From contig JBEHYA010000028.1 in assembly GCA_048498415.1 (NCBI GenBank), positions 1 to 21,130 on the forward strand: a stretch of 21,130 nucleotides of DNA, given 5' to 3'. Of the stretch, positions 20,052 to 21,130 are shown piece after piece; within the stretch, counting starts at the first letter, position 1; each line of letters begins with the position of its first letter. The position numbers and the translations under genes are program-made. A model generated the notes under the pieces. That model saw only the letters and a program-made list of their open reading frames with translations. It made no database searches and was not told the DNA's origin. Source of the DNA: JBEHYA01 sp048498415. GTDB lineage: Bacteria > Pseudomonadota > Alphaproteobacteria > UBA9219 > RGZA01.

Positions 20052-20921
20052 TCACTGACTATTCGCTGCCTTAACGGCCTGCATGTTGGTGACCAGCTCG
20101 CCGAGCTTGTCGATTTCATCCACCGCGACCATGCCCACATTGTGATAGCCGGCATCGACGTGGATGTTTTCGCCCGTGACGCCCGTGCCCATATCGGAGA
20201 GGAGGAAGAGGGCCATGTTGCCGACTTCAATCTGCGTGACGTTACGCTTTAGGGGCGCGTTGATTTCGTTCCAACGCAGGATGTAGCGGAAATCGCCGAT
20301 ACCGCTGGCGGCCAACGTTTTGATGGGGCCGGCCGAGATGGAATTGACGCGGATGTTCTTGCCGCCGAGATCGACGGACAGATATTTCACGCTGGCTTCG
20401 AGTGCGGCCTTGGCGACGCCCATCACATTATAATGCGGCATCACGCGTTCGGCGCCGATGTAGCTTAACGTCAGCAGGCTGCCGCCGTTTTTCATGAGCG
20501 CGGCGGCGCGGCGGGAGAGGCTTGTGAAGGTGAAGCACGAAATATCCATGGTATTGAGGAAATTCGCGCGGGTGGTGTTCACGTACTGGCCATCCAGTTC
20601 GTTCTTATCGGAGAAGGCGACGCAATGGACGACGAAATCAAGGCCACCCCATTTTTGCTCGATGGTTTTGAACAGCTGATCGACGCTTTCGTCGTTCATC
20701 AGATCGGCCTGCGTGACGATGGTGGCGCCGAGCTGCTGGGCAAGGGGGATGACGCGCTTGGCCAAGGGTTCAATCTGATAGGTAATCGCAAGCTCCGCGC
20801 CCTGCGCGGCGAGCACCTGCGCGATGCCATAGGCGATTGAACGGTCGTTAGCGACGCCCAGAATAAGCCCGCGCTTACCTTGCATTAAGTTGCCTTTGAT
20901 GGGTTCCTGCTGATCGGGCAT
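20052..20921 (-). CDS. fabI: Enoyl-[acyl-carrier-protein] reductase (NADH) FabI
   Basis: Reduces the enoyl-ACP double bond in the last step of each fatty-acid elongation round. 289 residues, slightly longer than E. coli FabI (262). Rossmann start GKRGLILGVANDRSIAYGIA, typical of FabI. The catalytic pair is in HYNVMGVAKAAL (Tyr-x6-Lys). VNSISAGPIKTLAASGIGDF and the GVTGENIHVDAGYHNVGM end are also typical. A further ~20 C-terminal residues continue past the usual end. I keep the ATG at 20921, since AGGA is 7-8 nt upstream. A second Met at residue 13 (MQGKRGL) would also give a plausible start. Triclosan-type inhibitors act on this family. Confidence 0.96.
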   Translation of the reverse strand: MPDQQEPIKGNLMQGKRGLILGVANDRSIAYGIAQVLAAQGAELAITYQIEPLAKRVIPLAQQLGATIVTQADLMNDESVDQLFKTIEQKWGGLDFVVHCVAFSDKNELDGQYVNTTRANFLNTMDISCFTFTSLSRRAAALMKNGGSLLTLSYIGAERVMPHYNVMGVAKAALEASVKYLSVDLGGKNIRVNSISAGPIKTLAASGIGDFRYILRWNEINAPLKRNVTQIEVGNMALFLLSDMGTGVTGENIHVDAGYHNVGMVAVDEIDKLGELVTNMQAVKAANSQ

Positions 20922-21027
20922 TACGTCGTCCTGCTTATTATGGGGTCATGAATCTGGAATAAGCCCCGAGGGTAATAAAAACCGGCGGGGGATGCAAATG
21001 CGGGCAAAACGTGGGTTTTAGGCCCCA

Positions 21028-21130
21028 TTAGGCCAGTTGCGGCTTGGGCTGGCGGGCGCGGTAGAGGGCGGCGCAAAAAAAGCCGTCGGTCTGGTGGCGG
21101 CTGGGGGTGAGCTGCATGACGCGGGGATCG
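21028..21130 (-). CDS. RsmB/Sun-like rRNA (cytosine-5) methyltransferase, last 33 codons
   Basis: Only the C-terminus is in the window. The frame reads PRVMQLTPSRHQTDGFFCAALYRAR and stops at TAA (21030-21028). The 'LTPxRHxTDGFFxAxLxR' end is typical of the RsmB/Sun family, which methylates C967 of 16S rRNA with SAM. The catalytic Cys motifs would be outside the window. The identification rests on a short end and could instead be another RsmB-like paralogue. About 106 nt separate it from the fabI start. I saw no convincing promoter in that gap. Confidence 0.65.
   Translation of the reverse strand, partial: DPRVMQLTPSRHQTDGFFCAALYRARQPKPQLA

Noticed and set aside
1..21130. CRISPR arrays, tRNA genes, insertion sequences or prophage
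   Set aside because: Reading through the gaps I found no regularly spaced direct repeats, no cloverleaf-like sequences with a GTTCGAATC-type arm, and no transposase or integrase. The two palindromes are REP-like, not insertion sequences.

Overview
The window reads as chromosomal DNA of a GC-rich alphaproteobacterium. The evidence is the F0-ATP synthase operon in the order atpI-atpB-atpE-atpF'-atpF with two b-type subunits and no F1 genes beside it, the short 41-residue L36, the fmt-truA pair, and a TTAA-N7-TTAA CtrA-type site. I cannot place it to order. A Micavibrio-like or other deep-branching lineage is only a guess. I saw no transposase, prophage, CRISPR array, tRNA or rRNA.

Layout. (1) 1-1356, plus strand: the end of fmt, overlapping truA by 4 nt. 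(2) 1407-8895, plus strand: a tight operon for a type IV pilus / type II secretion-like machine of MSHA flavour. It encodes a lipoprotein secretin, two prepilins, a GspE/PilB ATPase with a zinc motif, a GspF/PilC platform protein and a bitopic PilM/GspL-like protein ending in an MshK/PilP-like periplasmic domain. A convergent gene (9786-8998) encodes a one-TM TPR protein that may belong to the same machine. The 8896-8997 gap is filled by a composite palindromic repeat. (3) 12559-9955, minus strand: the F0 operon, followed by three hairpins, the last with a T-tract. (4) 13774-12605, minus: an orphan 389-residue protein with a WCT(S/T)-type motif. (5) 14630-13881, minus: a PhoH-like ATPase. (6) 14631-15127: a 497-bp divergent intergenic region with a perfect DnaA box, a perfect CtrA-type box, structured RNA with a terminator towards phoH, and a good promoter for rpmJ (15128-15253). 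(7) 15389-15694: a small orphan gene. (8) 17347-15691, minus: a DUF2157 membrane protein and a GDYXXLXY-family protein, an established neighbour pair. (9) 18791-17408, minus: two adjacent unknown genes that I read as ancient tandem paralogues. (10) 20921-18876, minus: fabI and aroC, separated by a second composite palindrome. (11) 21130-21028, minus: the last codons of an RsmB/Sun-like rRNA methyltransferase.

Most of the window is housekeeping (translation, fatty acid and aromatic synthesis, proton-driven ATP synthesis). The parts worth a second look are the compact pilus/secretion locus with its composite assembly protein, the DnaA/CtrA-box region, the tandem paralogues and the WCT protein. 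No prepilin peptidase or retraction ATPase is present, so the pilus system would need partners elsewhere in the genome.
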